Source of the DNA: Mycolicibacterium arabiense
GTDB lineage: Bacteria; Actinomycetota; Actinomycetes; Mycobacteriales; Mycobacteriaceae
DNA: 64,000 nt
Direction of reading: 5' to 3'
Assembly: GCF_010731815.2 (NCBI RefSeq)
Contig: NZ_AP022593.1
Location: 4,588,001 to 4,652,000 of the forward strand
A program made the translations under genes and the position numbers. This document shows, one piece after another, positions 1-9,673 of the stretch. Position 1 is the stretch's first letter. Every line of letters begins with the position of its first letter. Under the pieces are notes generated by a model, which saw nothing but the letters and a program-made list of their open reading frames with translations, was not told where the DNA came from and made no database searches.

Positions 1-1
1 G

Positions 2-1099
2 GCGACCAAGGCCTGCGGTCTCGACGACTTCGGTTCCGACGACGACGATTACCGCGAGGCGCTCGCGGTCCTGCTCGAGTCCTATCAGCGCGACGCCGAC
101 CTCACCGAACTCGGCAGCAAGATGCAGCGGTTCTTCGTGCGCAATGCGCTGGTGGCCCGGTTGGTGTCCGAGGCGGCGTTCAAGCAGCACCCGCAGCACG
201 TCGACGTGCCGATCGAACGGCCCATCTTCGTCACCGGTCTGCCGCGCACCGGCACCACCGCGATCCACCGGCTGCTGACCGCGGACCCGCGGCACCAGGG
301 CCTCGAGTTGTGGCTTGCCGAGTTCCCGCAGCCCCGCCCGCCACGCGAGACGTGGTCGCAGAACCCGGTGTTCCAGCAGCTCGACGCACAGTTCAGCAAG
401 GCGCACGAGGAGAACCCGGACTACACCGGGCTGCACTACATGACCGCCGACGAGGTCGAGGAGTGCTGGCAGCTGCTGCGTCAGTCGCTGCACTCGGTGT
501 CGTATGAGACCTTGGCACACATTCCCACGTATGCGCAGTGGCTGGCGGGCCGGGACTGGACGAAGTCCTATGCGCGGCACCGCAAGAACCTTCAGCTGAT
601 CGGGTCGAACGATCCGGAGAAGCGATGGGTGCTCAAAAACCCCAGCCATCTGTTCGCGCTCGACGCCCTGTTCGCGACCTACCCCGACGCCCTGGTCGTG
701 CAGTGCCATCGACCGGCCGAGACCATCATGGCCTCGATGTGCTCGCTCGCCCAGCACACCACCGAGGGGTGGTCGAACAGCTTCACCGGTGAGGTCATCG
801 GACGCGACGCGATGGAGACCTGGTCACGGGGACTGCGGCTGTTCGACGCCGAACGCGCCAAGCACGATCCGGCCCGATTCTACGATCTCGACTACTTCGA
901 GTTCGTCAAGGATCCGATCGCCGCGGTCGAAGGCGTGTACCGGCAGTTCGGCATCGACTTCACCGACGACGCGCGGGCGGCCATGGAGCACAGCCACGCC
1001 GAGAGCAAGAAGGGGCCGCGCGCACCCAAGCACACCTACTCGCTGGCGGACTACGGTCTGACCGCCGAGGAGGTCAAGGAGCGCTTCCAGGGCCTGTGA
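2..1099 (+). CDS. Sulfotransferase family protein, 5' end cut by window edge (Rv3529c-like)
   Basis: The frame is open from base 2 with no stop, so the gene starts to the left of the window; 365 residues are visible. The motif GLPRTGTTAIHRLL is the PAPS-binding-like loop of the sulfotransferase_3 family, and LKNPSHLFALDALFATYPDA is the second conserved block. A local ATG at 122 would remove an acidic N-terminal stretch that reads as real protein. It ends 6 bases before the convergent Rv3527-like gene. In M. tuberculosis the homologue Rv3529c lies next to kshA, so a link to sterol metabolism is inferred from position only; the substrate is unknown. Confidence 0.8.
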   Translation, partial: ATKACGLDDFGSDDDDYREALAVLLESYQRDADLTELGSKMQRFFVRNALVARLVSEAAFKQHPQHVDVPIERPIFVTGLPRTGTTAIHRLLTADPRHQGLELWLAEFPQPRPPRETWSQNPVFQQLDAQFSKAHEENPDYTGLHYMTADEVEECWQLLRQSLHSVSYETLAHIPTYAQWLAGRDWTKSYARHRKNLQLIGSNDPEKRWVLKNPSHLFALDALFATYPDALVVQCHRPAETIMASMCSLAQHTTEGWSNSFTGEVIGRDAMETWSRGLRLFDAERAKHDPARFYDLDYFEFVKDPIAAVEGVYRQFGIDFTDDARAAMEHSHAESKKGPRAPKHTYSLADYGLTAEEVKERFQGL

Positions 1100-1105
1100 G
1101 CGGAC

Positions 1106-1579
1106 CTAGCCGTCGCCGGGTGGGGGAGCGCTGGAGACTTCCTCGAGGCAGCCCTCGGCGACGGCGTGCCGGATGCTGTCGGACAGCTTCGGGCATGCCC
1201 GGCTTCGACTGCTGTCGCCGCCGGAGGCGCGGATCTCGGCGAACACCGCGCATCGCTGCGTTGCGGTCGAATTCCATTGCACGGCAGTGTGTTCTGGACC
1301 AAGCTTCTTCACCGCGACGGTGGCGTGACAGAACCGGCAGTCGACGGGCACCAGGCCGGCGGTGAGGTAGCGCTCCCTGTCCCGGCGGCTCGATTCGCGC
1401 ACCGCCGCCGCACGCTCGGGATCCGCGGCGAAGTCCGGTGCCTTCGACCAAGCACTGCCACCGGTTCCATCGGCGGACCCTGCGTGGTGATCGTCGTCGT
1501 CGTGACCGGTGAGCTGCAGCATCGAGCGAGCCAGACGGTCGACGTCCGGCGCTTGGGTCCGCTCGTCGTGCGCAGTCAT
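1106..1579 (-). CDS. Conserved hypothetical downstream of kshA (Rv3527-like)
   Basis: This is a 157-residue protein with an acidic, His/Asp-rich N-terminal part (DDDDHHAG near residue 25) and a Cys-containing centre (VDCRFCHATVAVK and later QRCAVF), which could bind a metal. The start ATG at 1579 overlaps the kshA stop by one base (TGATG), so translation is coupled and the gene is in the kshA transcript. The frame stays open far upstream inside kshA, but only this start fits. Size and place match Rv3527. No function is assigned; a role as a KshA accessory factor is only a guess from context. Confidence 0.72.
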   Translation of the reverse strand: MTAHDERTQAPDVDRLARSMLQLTGHDDDDHHAGSADGTGGSAWSKAPDFAADPERAAAVRESSRRDRERYLTAGLVPVDCRFCHATVAVKKLGPEHTAVQWNSTATQRCAVFAEIRASGGDSSRSRACPKLSDSIRHAVAEGCLEEVSSAPPPGDG

Positions 1580-2754
1580 CAGGACACCTCGGTGGGCTGC
1601 TCCTGCGATTGCTGCGCGGACTCCTTCGCCGCTTCCTGCGCCTTCAGGTTCTCTTCGACCTCGACGTGCCACTTCTCGTTGGCGGCCGTGGTGTCGACCT
1701 CGATCTCGAAGCGGTCGGTCATGTCCGGCGTCACGTCGGCGACGTCGACGTAGAACTGCTGGTACCAACGTCGCATCTGGTACACCGCGCCGTCTTCCTC
1801 GACGAGCAGCGGGTTGTCGATCCGCGTCTTGTGCTTCCAGATCTCGACGTCCTGCATGAACCCCTTGCTGACGCCCTCGGTGAACACCCGGGCCAGCTTG
1901 TCGGAGGTCTTCTCGTCGACGCCCTTGGGCTTCTCGACGATGACGCCCCACTGCAGCACGAACGAGTCCTGGGTCACCGGGTAGTGGCAGTTGATCAGGA
2001 TCGACTCGGCCTTGTAGCCGCCATAGTTGTTGTGCAGCCAATTGATCATGAACGACGGCCCGAAGTAGGACGCCTCGGAGTCGAGGTGCGCCTCGCCGTA
2101 GGTGGTGCCCATGTCGTTGATGTCGGGCCGACCGACGTTGTGCAGGTACTGGCTGGCGATGTGGCCTTCGAAGACGTTCTTGAAGTACGTCGGCAGGCCG
2201 TAGTGGATGTAGAAGAAGTGCGCCATGTCGGTGACGTTGTCGATGATCTCGCGGCAGTTGCTGCCCTCGATGAGCAACGTGTGCCAGCGCCACTCGGTCC
2301 AGCCGTCGTCGGCGAACTCCGGGATCTCGGGGATGCGGACCTCGGGTTGCGGCGGGTTGCCCTCGGCGTCGTGCCACACGAACAGCAGGCCGCCGCGGAC
2401 GTCGGTTTCCCAGGCGCGGGTGCGAGCCAGTCGGGGGGTGCGCTTGGCGTAGGGCACCAGCTTGCACTTGCCGTCGCCGCCCCAGCGCCAGTCGTGGAAG
2501 GGGCAGGCGACCGTATCGCCCTTGATGGTGCCCTGGGACAGGTTGCCGCCCATGTGGCGGCAGTAGCCGTCGAGCACCTTGACGTCGCCGTTCGAGTCGG
2601 CGAAGACCACCAGCATGGTGCCGAAGATCTCGATGCCGTGGGGCTCGCCGTCGAGGTAATTGGCCACGGGGCCGAGGCAGTGCCAGCCACGCGCATACCG
2701 GTCTGGCAGCGAGCCAGTGTCGATCTCGCGGACGCTTGCGGTTTCGGTCGTCAC
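1579..2754 (-). CDS. kshA: 3-ketosteroid-9-alpha-monooxygenase, oxygenase component
   Basis: KshA hydroxylates 3-ketosteroids at C9, which together with delta1-dehydrogenation opens ring B; it works with the reductase KshB, which is not in this window. The protein has 391 residues. A Rieske [2Fe-2S] site is visible (C65, H67, C84, H87 in CRHMGG and CPFHDW), followed by the mononuclear iron motif NVTDMAHFFYIH with ligands H179 and H184. Length and motifs match the KshA family closely. A KstR box lies 30 bases upstream of the ATG. It is followed by the coupled Rv3527-like gene. The symbol is given with high confidence. Confidence 0.95.
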   Translation of the reverse strand: MTTETASVREIDTGSLPDRYARGWHCLGPVANYLDGEPHGIEIFGTMLVVFADSNGDVKVLDGYCRHMGGNLSQGTIKGDTVACPFHDWRWGGDGKCKLVPYAKRTPRLARTRAWETDVRGGLLFVWHDAEGNPPQPEVRIPEIPEFADDGWTEWRWHTLLIEGSNCREIIDNVTDMAHFFYIHYGLPTYFKNVFEGHIASQYLHNVGRPDINDMGTTYGEAHLDSEASYFGPSFMINWLHNNYGGYKAESILINCHYPVTQDSFVLQWGVIVEKPKGVDEKTSDKLARVFTEGVSKGFMQDVEIWKHKTRIDNPLLVEEDGAVYQMRRWYQQFYVDVADVTPDMTDRFEIEVDTTAANEKWHVEVEENLKAQEAAKESAQQSQEQPTEVS

Positions 2755-2783
2755 GGTGGGCCTCCCGTATCTGGACTTCTAAC

Positions 2784-2797
2784 TAGAACACGTTACA
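2784..2797. promoter_or_regulatory. KstR operator upstream of kshA
   Basis: TAGAACACGTTACA matches the KstR consensus TnnAACnnGTTnTA except at the last positions. It lies between kshA (leftward, start 2754) and the gamma-carbonic-anhydrase-like gene (rightward, start 2888), so it could control both. KstR is the TetR-family repressor of sterol catabolism and is released by CoA thioesters of steroid acids. Confidence 0.85.
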
Positions 2798-2887
2798 GTT
2801 TTTGCCGCCTTAAGCGCAACGCAACCCAGTTCACTGGCTGTTCGCGCAAGCCCTCGTTGGGTCCACTACCTGCGGTATAACCAGTCC

Positions 2888-3421
2888 ATGCCGCTCTACT
2901 CATTCGAGGGACGCTCACCCGTGGTCGACCCGAGCGCCTTCGTGGCGCCGACGGCGACCCTGATCGGCGACGTGCACGTCGAGGCGGGCGCATCGGTGTG
3001 GTTCAACGCGGTACTGCGCGCCGACTTCGCTCCGATCATCATCAGGGAGGGAGCGAACGTGCAGGACGGCAGCGTGCTGCACGCTCCGCCGGGGATTCCC
3101 ACCGACGTCGGCCCGCTCGCGTCGATCGCGCACTGCTGCGTGATCCACGGCGCGCACATCGGCCCCGAGGCCGTGATCGCCAACCACGCGACGGTCCTCG
3201 ACGGAGCCGTGATCGGCCGCCGCAGCATGGTCGCCGCCCATTCGCTGGTCATCGGCGGCACGAAGATCCCCGACGAGGTGTTCGTCACGGGGGCTCCGGC
3301 GAAGGTGCGCGGCCCCATCGCGGGCACCGGTGCGGAGCGGTGGGTCAACATGACGCCGGCGACCTACCGCGGTCTCGCCGAGCGCTACCGGAACGGCCTG
3401 GGGGAGATCCAGGAGGCGTAG
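2888..3421 (+). CDS. Gamma-carbonic-anhydrase-like left-handed beta-helix protein (Rv3525c-like)
   Basis: This 177-residue hexapeptide-repeat protein resembles the gamma-class carbonic anhydrase/PaaY family. Imperfect repeats such as VAPTATLIGDV, LASIAHCCVIHGAHIGPEAVI and GAVIGRRSMVAAHSLV build the beta-helix. Candidate zinc ligands are H65 (SVLHA), H82 and H87, in the family's usual spacing. The gene diverges from kshA over the KstR box, as Rv3525c does in M. tuberculosis. PaaY relatives can hydrolyse CoA thioesters, so either carbonic anhydrase or thioesterase activity is possible. Confidence 0.85.
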   Translation: MPLYSFEGRSPVVDPSAFVAPTATLIGDVHVEAGASVWFNAVLRADFAPIIIREGANVQDGSVLHAPPGIPTDVGPLASIAHCCVIHGAHIGPEAVIANHATVLDGAVIGRRSMVAAHSLVIGGTKIPDEVFVTGAPAKVRGPIAGTGAERWVNMTPATYRGLAERYRNGLGEIQEA

Positions 3422-3597
3422 CGGCGTGGGTGGAGCACAGGCCCCACCTGGGAGGCCACTGCTTCGTTCAGCGTGATTGCAAATCTGTTGCCATGATTGG
3501 TGCGCTGACACGCTGACGCAGCCCTGCGGGTGCCCGATGGTGCGCACTCGACGGCATCTGGGGGCCGCTCGCCGTTCGTCTGGTCCAGGAGGCCTTC

Positions 3598-5130
3598 GTG
3601 TTTCACCCGTCTGACTTGTCCCCGTCGATGGGCTTCGCGCTGATGCTGGGGCTCGGTGCCTTCATGTTCGTCGTGGCATTCACCGTCCGCTCGATGGTCA
3701 AGAACACCCACGACTTCGTCATCGCGGACCGTCGGATCGGCTTCGGCTTCGGCGTCGGCTCCGTCATCGCCGTCTGGACGTGGTCGATGGCCGTGATGAT
3801 GTCGTCGGCGCAGGCATTCTCGTTCGGCACTTCGGGACTGATCTGGTTCGTCGTACCCAATGGCCTCGCGGTCATGGTGATGGTGCCGTTCGCGCTCCGG
3901 CTGCGTCGGCAGATGCCCGCCGGTTACACGATCGTCGAGTTCATCCGCGAACGCTTCGACAACAAGCCGGCGACCACGGTGATGCTGGTGGCGATGCTGC
4001 TCGGTCTGCTGGCCGAGATCTTCATCAACCTCTTTGGCGTGGTCCTCGTGATGGGCGTGGTGTTCGACATCAACCCGACCGTCGTGCTGATCGTCACGCT
4101 GGCCACCGTCACCGTCTACTCGTACTTCGGGGGCCTGTGGACCTCGGCGATCACCGCCACCTTCAACACCCTGCTGATCACCGTGCCCGCTGCGATCGTC
4201 GTTCTCTACGTCCTGCAGAAGGTCGGCGGGCCCGAACTCGTCTTCCAGCGCGTCGACGCCGCCGGACCCGAGACACTGAACGCTTTCGACGGTTCCGCCG
4301 CAGCGGGTTTCGGGATATCGCTCGCGCTGGGCCTGCTCGCCTCGACCATGGCGGACCAGACGTTCTGGCAGAAGGCGTGGGCGCTCAAGCCGACGACGAT
4401 GGGTCGCACGTTCGTCTGGGCGGGGCTGTGGTTCTACCCGATTCCGATCGTCCTTGGCCTGTTGGGACTCGTCGGCTTGGCGTTCGACGTGAACCCGGCT
4501 GACCTGGGCGACGCGGGGTCGGGCGGCATCGGGCCGTACGTGGTGAGCCACCTCGGCCTGCCGATCGTGCTCGTCGCCCTGTACGTGCTGATCATCCTGA
4601 ACGCCTGCTACTCGTCCATCGACGGTGCGTTCTCGGCGCTGTCGTCCATCGTCGCGGTCGACATCCTCAAGCGAGCCAACCCCGAGATCGCGTCGAAGTC
4701 GTTGTTCCGCTATACGAAGGCGTCGATCCTCGTCGCAGGCGTGATCGGCGGCATCGTCGTGAGTTCGGGGCTGGACTACGTCGATCTGGTCAACACCGTG
4801 TTCTTCCTCAAGGCCGCGCTCATCATCCCGCTCGGCCTGGCCATCTTCTGGCGCCGCATGACGTCGACCGCCTTCGTGACCAGTCTGCTACTCGCGATCG
4901 CCGTCGGCTACCCCGTCCGCGAGACCGTGGGTGAGTTGCAAGGAATCATTACCCTGGAGGCGATTTCGCTCGTGGCTGCCGTCGGCATCAGCCTGCTGTC
5001 CAAGCAATCATTCGACTTCGCATCCCTACGGGGTCGCGGAGAAGCGCTGTCGGAGGGCCGAAGAACCGACGAGGCTCACGACGCAGACCTGACGGTCGAG
5101 AAGACCACCGACCCGGACCCGGTCCGATGA
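3598..5130 (+). CDS. Sodium:solute symporter (SSS) family transporter
   Basis: A 510-residue integral membrane protein with about 13 hydrophobic segments and the SSS fold. Family-like stretches include ADRRIGFGFGVGSVIA near residue 43 and the cation-site region NACYSSIDGAFSALSS near residue 338. The charged C-terminal 45 residues are cytoplasmic tail. The start is GTG at 3598, preceded by a strong AGGAGG at 3587-3592. The next gene overlaps by 4 bases. It is the first gene of a four-gene cassette with two flavin monooxygenases, so it probably imports their substrate; the substrate cannot be read from sequence. I know of no equivalent at this point of the M. tuberculosis sterol locus. Confidence 0.85.
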   Translation: MFHPSDLSPSMGFALMLGLGAFMFVVAFTVRSMVKNTHDFVIADRRIGFGFGVGSVIAVWTWSMAVMMSSAQAFSFGTSGLIWFVVPNGLAVMVMVPFALRLRRQMPAGYTIVEFIRERFDNKPATTVMLVAMLLGLLAEIFINLFGVVLVMGVVFDINPTVVLIVTLATVTVYSYFGGLWTSAITATFNTLLITVPAAIVVLYVLQKVGGPELVFQRVDAAGPETLNAFDGSAAAGFGISLALGLLASTMADQTFWQKAWALKPTTMGRTFVWAGLWFYPIPIVLGLLGLVGLAFDVNPADLGDAGSGGIGPYVVSHLGLPIVLVALYVLIILNACYSSIDGAFSALSSIVAVDILKRANPEIASKSLFRYTKASILVAGVIGGIVVSSGLDYVDLVNTVFFLKAALIIPLGLAIFWRRMTSTAFVTSLLLAIAVGYPVRETVGELQGIITLEAISLVAAVGISLLSKQSFDFASLRGRGEALSEGRRTDEAHDADLTVEKTTDPDPVR

Positions 5131-5456
5131 TCGCGTTCTGGCTCGCAGTGGTCGTCGGGATGGTCGTGGCCGTCGCATACGTCGCGCTCGGCGTCCAAGC
5201 CTTCTTCCGTGTCCGCCGAGACGTCCTGGCATTGGCTGCATCTGGCGAGACGCCCGAACTGGACGAGACTGCGCTCGATGACGCGGACGCGAACACCTTC
5301 ACGTGGAAGGCGCTGGGCGCGGTCGTCGTGTCCACGACCGTCATCGTGCTGCTCGGGGTGAACAGCCTCTTCTGGTATCTCCCGCCCATTCTCGCGATTG
5401 GCTCGGCAGTTGCCGTCGTCGCCGCGTTCGTCATCGACCGTAGGAGTATCAAATGA
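5127..5456 (+). CDS. Small membrane protein, probable symporter partner
   Basis: A 109-residue protein with one N-terminal hydrophobic helix (residues 3-27), an acidic loop (about 40-60) and two C-terminal helices (about 62-103). It overlaps the symporter by 4 bases (ATGA) and the following oxidoreductase by 4 bases, so it is tightly coupled. Small membrane proteins next to SSS transporters are often needed for transport, which makes an accessory-subunit role likely, but no family was recognised. Confidence 0.75.
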   Translation: MIAFWLAVVVGMVVAVAYVALGVQAFFRVRRDVLALAASGETPELDETALDDADANTFTWKALGAVVVSTTVIVLLGVNSLFWYLPPILAIGSAVAVVAAFVIDRRSIK

Positions 5457-6781
5457 CCACCAGTGCGAAGAAGAAGGCGCACCTGCTGGGGTTCGTCCAG
5501 CACGGTGTGATGAACCATGCCTCGACGATGTGGGCGCACCCCCGCGACAAGGTGGGGTATCACTGGTCGCGGCCCGAGTACTGGCGTGATCTGGGCCGAA
5601 CCATGGAACGCGGTCTGTTCGACGCCATGTTCATCGCCGACGAACTCGCGCCCTACACGACCTACAAGGGCAACTCGGACCCCGTGGTGAAGTTCGCGGG
5701 TCAGTGTCCGGTGCACGAACCGGCCAGCGTCGTGCCGATCGTGGGCGCCTTCACCAAGAACCTCGGCATCGGCATCACGCTGTCGACGTCGTTCGTGCCG
5801 CCCTACATGATGGCCAGGCAGCTCTCCACGCTGGACCACCTCACTGGCGGCCGCGTGGGCTGGAACATCGTGACGTCGTACTCCAAGAGCGAGTTCCAGG
5901 CCATGGGCAAGGAGAACCTCACGCCGCGCGACAAGCGCTACGAGGTGGTCGAGGAGTACATGCAGCTGCTCTACCAACTGTGGGACTCCTGGGATGACGA
6001 CGCCATCGTCTACGACCGGGAGAACGGCATCTTCGCCGATCCGGCCAAGGTGCGTGAAGTCGACTTCCAAGGCGAGTTCTTCCAGTCCAAGGGACGGCAC
6101 TTCGTGGCGCCCTCGCCCCAGAAGCGGCCGGTGCTGTGGCAGGCGGGCTCGTCCGACCAGGGCCGCGAATTCGCGTCCAAGCACGCCGAATCCGTGTTCG
6201 GCATCTTCCCCACGCCGAAGAGCATGCGGGCCTACGCCGACGACATCCGCACCCGAGCCGACGATCACGGCCGGGACCCTGAGTCGGTGAAGCTGATCTA
6301 TGGCCTGCAGACGATCATCGATCGCGACAAGTCCCGCGCCAACGACCGCTACGCCGAGTTCGTCGAGAACGTTCAGATCGAAAGCGCACTGGGAATCCTC
6401 TCCGGACACACGGGATTCGACTTCTCCACCCTCGGCCTCGACGACAACGTGGTAGACGCCGACGTGCAGGGCATCCGCGGGCTCTTCGATGCCATCCTGG
6501 AGGCCAAGGACGGCGCCCCGGTGACGGTGCGCGAAGCCGCCCAGATCTACGGCGTGTCGATGGGTGCCCCGGTCGCGGTCGGAACGCCCTCGGACGTCGC
6601 CGACCAGATGGAGCTCTACCTCGACGAGGGAGGCTGCAACGGCTTCATGATGCTCGCCACCGACACCCCCGGCTGCTTCAACGACATGACCGAGTTGCTG
6701 GTGCCGGAGCTGCAGCGGCGTCGCCGCTTTCGCACCCGCTACCCCGGGACGACGCTGCGCGAGAGCCTGCAGGAGTACTGA
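5453..6781 (+). CDS. LLM-class flavin-dependent monooxygenase (NtaA/SnaA/DszA family)
   Basis: A 442-residue protein with the TIM-barrel fold of the bacterial luciferase-like group. Typical blocks are LGFVQHGV at the N-terminus, TLDHLTGGRVGWNIVTSYSK (about 123-142), YEVVEEYMQLLYQLWDSW and RPVLWQAGSSDQGREFASKH (about 224-243). Enzymes of this subfamily use FMNH2 supplied by a separate reductase to oxidise C-N or C-S compounds such as nitrilotriacetate or dibenzothiophene sulfone. No flavin reductase gene is seen nearby. It is followed directly by a clear paralogue, and the two probably act on related substrates. Confidence 0.87.
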   Translation: MTTSAKKKAHLLGFVQHGVMNHASTMWAHPRDKVGYHWSRPEYWRDLGRTMERGLFDAMFIADELAPYTTYKGNSDPVVKFAGQCPVHEPASVVPIVGAFTKNLGIGITLSTSFVPPYMMARQLSTLDHLTGGRVGWNIVTSYSKSEFQAMGKENLTPRDKRYEVVEEYMQLLYQLWDSWDDDAIVYDRENGIFADPAKVREVDFQGEFFQSKGRHFVAPSPQKRPVLWQAGSSDQGREFASKHAESVFGIFPTPKSMRAYADDIRTRADDHGRDPESVKLIYGLQTIIDRDKSRANDRYAEFVENVQIESALGILSGHTGFDFSTLGLDDNVVDADVQGIRGLFDAILEAKDGAPVTVREAAQIYGVSMGAPVAVGTPSDVADQMELYLDEGGCNGFMMLATDTPGCFNDMTELLVPELQRRRRFRTRYPGTTLRESLQEY

Positions 6782-6819
6782 TCACCGGACGCACCCGCAA
6801 GGCGCACTTCCTTGCGTTC

Positions 6820-8103
6820 ATGCAACACGGCGTCAGCAGTCACTCGGTCGGAATGTGGCGGCATCCACTCGACAAGGTGGGCTGGGACTATGCGGCGCCG
6901 CCGTACTGGGAACACCTCGCGCGGACGCTCGAGCGCGGCCTGTTCGACGCGGTGTTCCTCGCCGACGAACTGGCACCGTACAACTCGTTCGAAGGCAGCT
7001 CCGACGCGACCATGCGGTACGCGGTGCAAGCGCCCACCCACGAGCCGGGGGCCCTGACGCCGATCATCACCGGCGCCACCGAGCATCTCGGCGTGGGCAT
7101 CACGCTGTCGACGGCCTTCGAGCACCCGTACTCGATGGCTCGGCGGCTGTCCACCTTCGACCACCTCTCGGGCGGGAGGGTCGCATGGAACATCGTCGGG
7201 TCGTACTCGCCTTCGGAGTTCGCCGCCTACGGACAGGAGATGCCCGATCGGTCCGTTCGCTACGAGCGCATCGCGGAGTACGTCGACCTCTGTAGTCAGC
7301 TGTGGGACTCCTGGCAGCCGGACGCCATCGCCGCCGACCGGGCATCGGGCATCTATGCCCACCCGGAGAAGATCCGCGAGGTCGTGTTCGAGGGCAAGCA
7401 CTTCCGCTGCCGAGGCCGGCACTTCGTCGCTCCGTCCCCGCAGGGGAGGCCGGTGCTCTGGCAGGCGGGTGCCAGCGAGCAGGGGCGAGACTTCGCTGCG
7501 AGGACGGCCGAGGCAATCTTCGCGATCCAGCCGACCGTCGCCACGATGCGGGCGTACTCCGACGACATCCGCGACCGAGTCGCCGGGGCGGGGCGAGACC
7601 CCGAAACGGTCAAGCTCTACTACGGCGCGCAGGTGATCGTCGCGGATACCGATGCGCAGGCGCGAGAGGAGGCCGATTACCTCCGGGCGTTGCTGCGTCC
7701 CGAAGCGTCACTAGCGATGCTCAGCGGTCAACTAGGCGTTGACTTCTCGACGTTCGACCCGGACCTGCCCCTGACCGACGTTCCGGTGCCCGGCATCCAG
7801 GGCGTCAAGGACGCCCTGGTGGCCAGCGGCGCGGGGGACGCCGTCACGATCGCAGAGGCCGCCGACACCTACGCGTTCCGCTTCGCGATGCCGCAGGTGA
7901 TTGGAACGTCGGCGACGGTGGCCGACCAGATCGAGACGTTCCTCGACGACGGCGGCGCCGACGGCTTCATGCTCCTCGCCACGTACACCCCCGGATGCTT
8001 CGAAGAGTTCGTCGACCAGGTGGTTCCCGAGCTGCAGCGCCGAGGCCGGTACAGGTCGCGCTATCCGGGCGAGACCTTGCGTCAGAACATCCTGGCGGAC
8101 TAG
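6820..8103 (+). CDS. Second LLM-class flavin monooxygenase, start codon unclear
   Basis: This paralogue of the preceding gene has the same blocks (TFDHLSGGRVAWNIVGSYSP, RPVLWQAGASEQGRDFAART). The first standard start is ATG 6820, giving 427 residues, but homology to the upstream protein continues before it: the codons from 6781 read ITGRTRKAHFLAF, aligned with the KKAHLLGF of its neighbour. Between the upstream stop (6779-6781) and 6820 there is no in-frame ATG, GTG or TTG. An AGGAG at 6771-6775 lies 5 bases before an ATC at 6781 and 2 bases before a CTG at 6778. The gene either uses a non-standard start or lacks the first beta-strand. It ends 4 bases into the convergent SnoaL-like gene. Confidence 0.85.
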   Translation: MQHGVSSHSVGMWRHPLDKVGWDYAAPPYWEHLARTLERGLFDAVFLADELAPYNSFEGSSDATMRYAVQAPTHEPGALTPIITGATEHLGVGITLSTAFEHPYSMARRLSTFDHLSGGRVAWNIVGSYSPSEFAAYGQEMPDRSVRYERIAEYVDLCSQLWDSWQPDAIAADRASGIYAHPEKIREVVFEGKHFRCRGRHFVAPSPQGRPVLWQAGASEQGRDFAARTAEAIFAIQPTVATMRAYSDDIRDRVAGAGRDPETVKLYYGAQVIVADTDAQAREEADYLRALLRPEASLAMLSGQLGVDFSTFDPDLPLTDVPVPGIQGVKDALVASGAGDAVTIAEAADTYAFRFAMPQVIGTSATVADQIETFLDDGGADGFMLLATYTPGCFEEFVDQVVPELQRRGRYRSRYPGETLRQNILAD

Positions 8104-8497
8104 ACGGGTTGCGCGCTCGCGGCAGCCTTGTCCAGTTCCCAATACGCCCGCAACGCAACGATCTTCCCGTCGGCGTTCACGCGGTAGGTGAACACGCCCT
8201 CGGCCACCACGCGGTAACCGCTCGCGACGATCACGATGTGACCGACGTTCGCCTCCTCGTCGCCGCAGACGTAGGTCTTGTCGAAGTGGAACTCCAGCTG
8301 ACTCGGGGCGATCGCCATGTCGAAGAAGCGCGCGATCGCCGCCTTGCCGCGGTGGCCGCGTCCCTCCGGGTCGAAGTGCGACGGCCCGATCGGATCCTCG
8401 ACGATGGCGTCGTCGGCGAACAGCGCCAGCCACGCATCCTTGTCGCCGGCCATCGCCGCCTCCCGCGACAGCCTGCCCGCCGACGAGACGGCCGCGG

Positions 8498-8501
<4 letters not shown>
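8100..8501 (-). CDS. SnoaL-like / NTF2-fold protein
   Basis: A 133-residue protein of the nuclear-transport-factor-2 fold: an N-terminal helical part with WLALFADDAIVEDPIGPSHF, then FFDMAIAPSQLEF, and a curved sheet ending in VFTYRVNADGKIVALRAYWELD. Members include ketosteroid isomerases, hydratases and cyclases. The start GTG at 8501 overlaps the ltp3 stop as GTGA, so it is the last gene of the DUF35-ltp4-ltp3 operon. Asp and His residues in the pocket are suggestive of acid-base chemistry, but the reaction is not known. An isomerase or hydratase step on a sterol side chain is the reasonable inference. Confidence 0.82.

Positions 8502-9673
<1,172 letters not shown>

Noticed and set aside
1609..2880. 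Plus-strand open frame opposite kshA
   Set aside because: Val/Asp/His-rich shadow typical for antisense of GC-rich genes; kshA motifs are clear on the minus strand.
3385..4551. Minus-strand open frame opposite the symporter
   Set aside because: His/Arg/Asp-rich shadow without motif; the symporter frame is well supported.
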